From an uncultured Ruminococcus sp. (GTDB lineage Bacteria > Bacillota > Clostridia > Oscillospirales > Acutalibacteraceae): 8,113 nt of DNA. The notes beneath the pieces were generated by a model. The model saw only the letters and a program-made list of their open reading frames with translations, was not told the DNA's origin and did not search any database. The stretch lies in the NCBI GenBank assembly GCA_902766585.1, contig CACXDV010000154.1, positions 1-8,113 on the forward strand. The letters run 5' to 3'. A program made the translations under genes and the position numbers. Shown here in pieces: positions 5,770 to 8,113 of this stretch. How positions within the stretch are numbered: position 1 is the first letter of the stretch; every line of letters starts with the position of its first letter.

Positions 5770-5810
5770 AAGGGTGTATTATGGCAGCATAATACACCCT
5801 TATTCTTCTC
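5770..5810 (+). terminator. Intrinsic terminator after ptsH
   Basis: AAGGGTGTATTATG (5770-5783) and CATAATACACCCTT (5788-5801) form a perfect 14-bp stem closed by a GCAG loop, followed by the T-rich tract TTATTCTTCTC. It lies 18 bases after the ptsH stop and before uvrC, so it should end a monocistronic ptsH transcript. The T-tract is interrupted by other bases, so some read-through into uvrC is possible. Confidence 0.85.
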
Positions 5811-5890
5811 AAGCCCTGTTAAACTGATAATTATTACTGCGCATGAAATAAGGTGGTTTTACGGATATAAAGGAGCTCAGGGAAAAGGCT

Positions 5891-7723
5891 ATGAAGCTCC
5901 CGCTTTTGCCGGGAGTGTATATAATGAAAAACTCCGAAAATAAAATAATTTATATCGGCAAGGCTAAAGCGCTGAAAAACCGTGTGAGCCAGTATTTCGG
6001 ATCGGACAAGAATCATCCCGAAAAGGTCAGGCGCATGGTGGCAGCAGCGGATAATTTTGATTATATTATCTGCCAGAGCGAATTTGAGGCGCTTGTGCTC
6101 GAATGCAGTCTGATAAAGCAGCATAAGCCGAGATATAATATTCTGCTCAAGGATGACAAGGGCTACAGCTATATCCGCATATCCAATGATGAATGGAGAA
6201 GGATAAGCTTTGAGATGCAGCAGAAGGATGACGGCGCGGAATATCTCGGACCGTTTATGAGCGCATGGTATGCAAGAAATGCAGTTGAGGAGGCGCTCAG
6301 GATATTCAGGCTTCCGGACTGCGGAAGGGTGTTCCCCCGTGATATCGGAAAGGGCAGACCTTGTCTTAACTATCATATAAAGCAGTGCAGCGCCCCATGC
6401 GCCGGAAAGGTATCACTTAAGGATTATAATGAAAGCGTAGATTCGGCGATAACATTTCTTCGTGCGGGCGACAGCGAAAGCATACGCCTTATGACGAAAA
6501 AAATGAATGAGGCTGCCGAAAATCTTGAATTTGAGCTTGCCGCAAGGCTGAGGGACCGTATCGCGGCTGTAAAGAGGATGAAGGAAAAACAGAATGTCGT
6601 GGAAATGAATATCAGGGAGCAGGATGCAATTTCCGTTATTGTTGAGGGAGGCGATGCCTGCTTTGCTGTTATCAGATTCAAGGACGGCAGGCTTTATGAC
6701 AAGGAGGATTTCCTTATCCGTGACGCAGGTGACAATGCCGGACTCAGCTCTATGAGAACGGAATTCATCCAGCAGTATTATTCGGCCAGGGATAATATCC
6801 CTCCGGTCATTTCGCTTGACGGAGAGGCTGAGGATGAGGAGCTTCTTGCAGTCTGGCTCAGTGAAAAAAGAGGAAAAAAGGTAAGGCTCGTACATCCTCA
6901 GAAGGGCGATAATATGAGGATAATAGAAATGAGCCGTGAAAACGCCGCTGAGAGGCTCGCCCAGAGTCACGGTCATGTCGGACATGAGCTTACAGCGCTT
7001 GATGAGCTGGCAAAGCTTCTCGGACTTGAAAAGATACCGCACCGCATAGAATCCTATGATATTTCTCATACCGCCGGCAGTGATAATGTCGCGGGAATGA
7101 TAGTGTATAAGGACGGCAGACCTTCAAAAAAGGATTACAGAAAATTTTCCATAAAGGGCTTTACAGGTCAGGATGACTATGCATCAATGGCTGAAGTGCT
7201 TACAAGGCGGTTCAATGAATATCTTAAAGAAAAGGACAGCGGAGAGGGCTTCGGCGAATTGCCCGACCTGATACTTCTTGACGGCGGTAAGGGGCAGGTT
7301 TCGGCAGTAAGACCGGTTCTTGAACAGTTCGGACTTCAGATACCTCTTTTCGGTATGGTCAAGGATAACCACCACCGCACAAGAGCAATAACGGATGAGG
7401 GAAGAGAGCTTGCAATAAGCTCCAAGCGTAAGGCATTTACCCTTGTTTCCGGTATTCAGGATGAGGTTCACCGCTTTGCGATAGGCTACCACCGTCAGAA
7501 GCACAGCAAAAGGGCATTTGCTCCGGGACTTGTGGAGATAGACGGAATAGGTCCGGCTCGTGCAAAGGCTCTTCTGCAAAGATTTAAGACTGTTGCAAGA
7601 ATAAAACAGGCGGATATAGAGGAGCTTATGACGGTAAAGGGTATGACATTGCCTGCCGCGGAGGCTGTTTACGGCTTTTATCATAAAAATGATGAGCCGG
7701 AATGTGACAATGACAAAGAATAA
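5891..7723 (+). CDS. uvrC: Excinuclease ABC subunit C (UvrC)
   Basis: UvrC makes both incisions around DNA lesions bound by UvrB in nucleotide excision repair. In the 610 residues from ATG 5891, the GIY-YIG nuclease domain comes first (PGVY 7-10, YIGKAK 21-26, 3' incision). Four cysteines (144, 158, 166, 170) match the ligands of the reported UvrC iron-sulfur cluster. The UVR motif that binds UvrB is about 200-232 (NLEFELAARLRD). The RNase H-like 5' nuclease has ESYDISH (387-393) and LLDGGKGQ (462-469), with HRFAIGYHR at 527-535. Tandem helix-hairpin-helix motifs end the protein (about 546-597). The start is uncertain: the same frame continues upstream as TDIKELREKA, typical of UvrC N-termini, to the TAA at 5849, with AAGGTGG at 5850-5856 but no ATG, GTG or TTG. 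A noncanonical start at ACG 5861 or ATA 5867 is possible. Only a weak -10 (GATAAT, 5826-5831) is seen upstream. Confidence 0.95.
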   Translation: MKLPLLPGVYIMKNSENKIIYIGKAKALKNRVSQYFGSDKNHPEKVRRMVAAADNFDYIICQSEFEALVLECSLIKQHKPRYNILLKDDKGYSYIRISNDEWRRISFEMQQKDDGAEYLGPFMSAWYARNAVEEALRIFRLPDCGRVFPRDIGKGRPCLNYHIKQCSAPCAGKVSLKDYNESVDSAITFLRAGDSESIRLMTKKMNEAAENLEFELAARLRDRIAAVKRMKEKQNVVEMNIREQDAISVIVEGGDACFAVIRFKDGRLYDKEDFLIRDAGDNAGLSSMRTEFIQQYYSARDNIPPVISLDGEAEDEELLAVWLSEKRGKKVRLVHPQKGDNMRIIEMSRENAAERLAQSHGHVGHELTALDELAKLLGLEKIPHRIESYDISHTAGSDNVAGMIVYKDGRPSKKDYRKFSIKGFTGQDDYASMAEVLTRRFNEYLKEKDSGEGFGELPDLILLDGGKGQVSAVRPVLEQFGLQIPLFGMVKDNHHRTRAITDEGRELAISSKRKAFTLVSGIQDEVHRFAIGYHRQKHSKRAFAPGLVEIDGIGPARAKALLQRFKTVARIKQADIEELMTVKGMTLPAAEAVYGFYHKNDEPECDNDKE

Positions 7724-7757
7724 AGATATTTTTTTAAAAAGATATGCAAAAAAGCTA

Positions 7758-7786
7758 TTGACTTTTTAGTTGATATTTACCATAAT
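7758..7786 (+). promoter_or_regulatory. Promoter of rsmD
   Basis: TTGACT (7758-7763) and CATAAT (7781-7786) are separated by 17 bases, each one mismatch from consensus. Transcription would start near 7793, about 37 bases before rsmD. A further TATAAT at 7798-7803 has no suitable -35. No hairpin terminator for uvrC is visible between its stop (7723) and this promoter, so read-through from uvrC is also possible. Confidence 0.7.
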
Positions 7787-7829
7787 TATATTGTAGTTAT
7801 AATTCATGTGTCCCGGAAGGATGTAATTT

Positions 7830-8113
7830 ATGAGAGTTATTACAGGCTCGGCAAGAGGAAGAAGACTGGAAACACCATCCGGTGATGATGTGCGTCCGAC
7901 AACTGATTCGGTCAAGGAATCTGTTTTCAGTATAATACAGTTCTATATTGAGGGCGGAGTATTTCTGGATGCCTTTGCGGGTACGGGACAAATGGGTATA
8001 GAGGCTCTCAGCAGGGGCGCTTCAAAGGCATATTTCCTTGATAGCAGCAAAAGCTCCATGAGAGTGATCAAGAAGAATATAGAACTTTGCGGGTTTGAAA
8101 AAAATGCCGTAAC
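7830..8113 (+). CDS. rsmD: 16S rRNA (guanine966-N2)-methyltransferase RsmD, N-terminal part
   Basis: RsmD methylates G966 of 16S rRNA using S-adenosylmethionine. The frame is open for 94 codons to the right edge, so about half of a normal protein of roughly 185 residues is present. The N-terminus MRVITGSARGRRLETP (1-16) and RPTTDSVKESVF (22-33) match the family. The SAM-binding motif I is FLDAFAGTGQMGIEALSRGA (45-64), followed by an acidic residue at the end of strand 2 (FLD, 69-71). The catalytic NPPY-type motif would lie beyond the window. GGAAGG (7815-7820) lies 9 bases before the ATG. In clostridia this gene is usually followed by coaD, which cannot be seen here. Confidence 0.93.
   Translation, partial: MRVITGSARGRRLETPSGDDVRPTTDSVKESVFSIIQFYIEGGVFLDAFAGTGQMGIEALSRGASKAYFLDSSKSSMRVIKKNIELCGFEKNAV

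Noticed and set aside
6413..7069. Long minus-strand frame of 218 codons inside uvrC
   Set aside because: It is a shadow of uvrC; the plus strand has unmistakable UvrC motifs throughout.
7724..7757. Terminator after uvrC
   Set aside because: The sequence has T- and A-runs and a direct repeat of AAAGATAT but no stem that could form a hairpin.

Overview
The window looks like chromosomal housekeeping DNA from a low-to-moderate G+C Firmicute of the class Clostridia. A Ruminococcus-like member of the Oscillospiraceae is my best guess. The reasons are strong GGAGG ribosome binding sites, near-consensus sigma-A promoters, an HPr with both His15 and Ser46, the ylxM-ffh-rpsP-khpA-rimM-trmD gene order, and codon use rich in AAG, GAG and CTT. 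The taxonomic guess is inference; no rRNA is present.

Layout. Positions 1-899 hold the N-terminal third of a minus-strand type II (Ca2+-type) P-type ATPase that runs off the left edge. A 223-base divergent intergenic region follows, with a perfect TTGACA-N17-TATAAT promoter for the plus-strand operon and a weaker promoter for the ATPase. Then comes ylxM-ffh (SRP regulator and SRP GTPase), rpsP (ribosomal protein S16) and khpA (KH-domain RNA-binding protein). A 13-bp intrinsic terminator separates these from rimM-trmD (16S maturation factor and tRNA m1G37 methyltransferase), which overlap by 11 bases. A very AT-rich, gene-free stretch of about 615 bases follows where rplS would often lie. It contains a two-unit 21-bp tandem repeat, a CcpA-box-like sequence and a strong promoter for ptsH. 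ptsH (HPr) forms its own unit, closed by a strong hairpin terminator. uvrC (excision nuclease subunit C) comes next, then, from its own promoter, the 5' part of rsmD (16S m2G966 methyltransferase), which runs off the right edge.

Most of these genes serve translation and ribosome biogenesis: SRP targeting, S16, RimM, TrmD, RsmD and KhpA. DNA repair (UvrC), sugar-transport regulation (HPr) and cation export sit alongside. I do not see a novel defence, mobile or biosynthetic system. The points most worth checking are the UvrC start, where conserved coding sequence continues upstream of the first usable ATG to a noncanonical codon; the Glu in place of the usual catalytic Asp in TrmD; and the large structured non-coding gap before ptsH.
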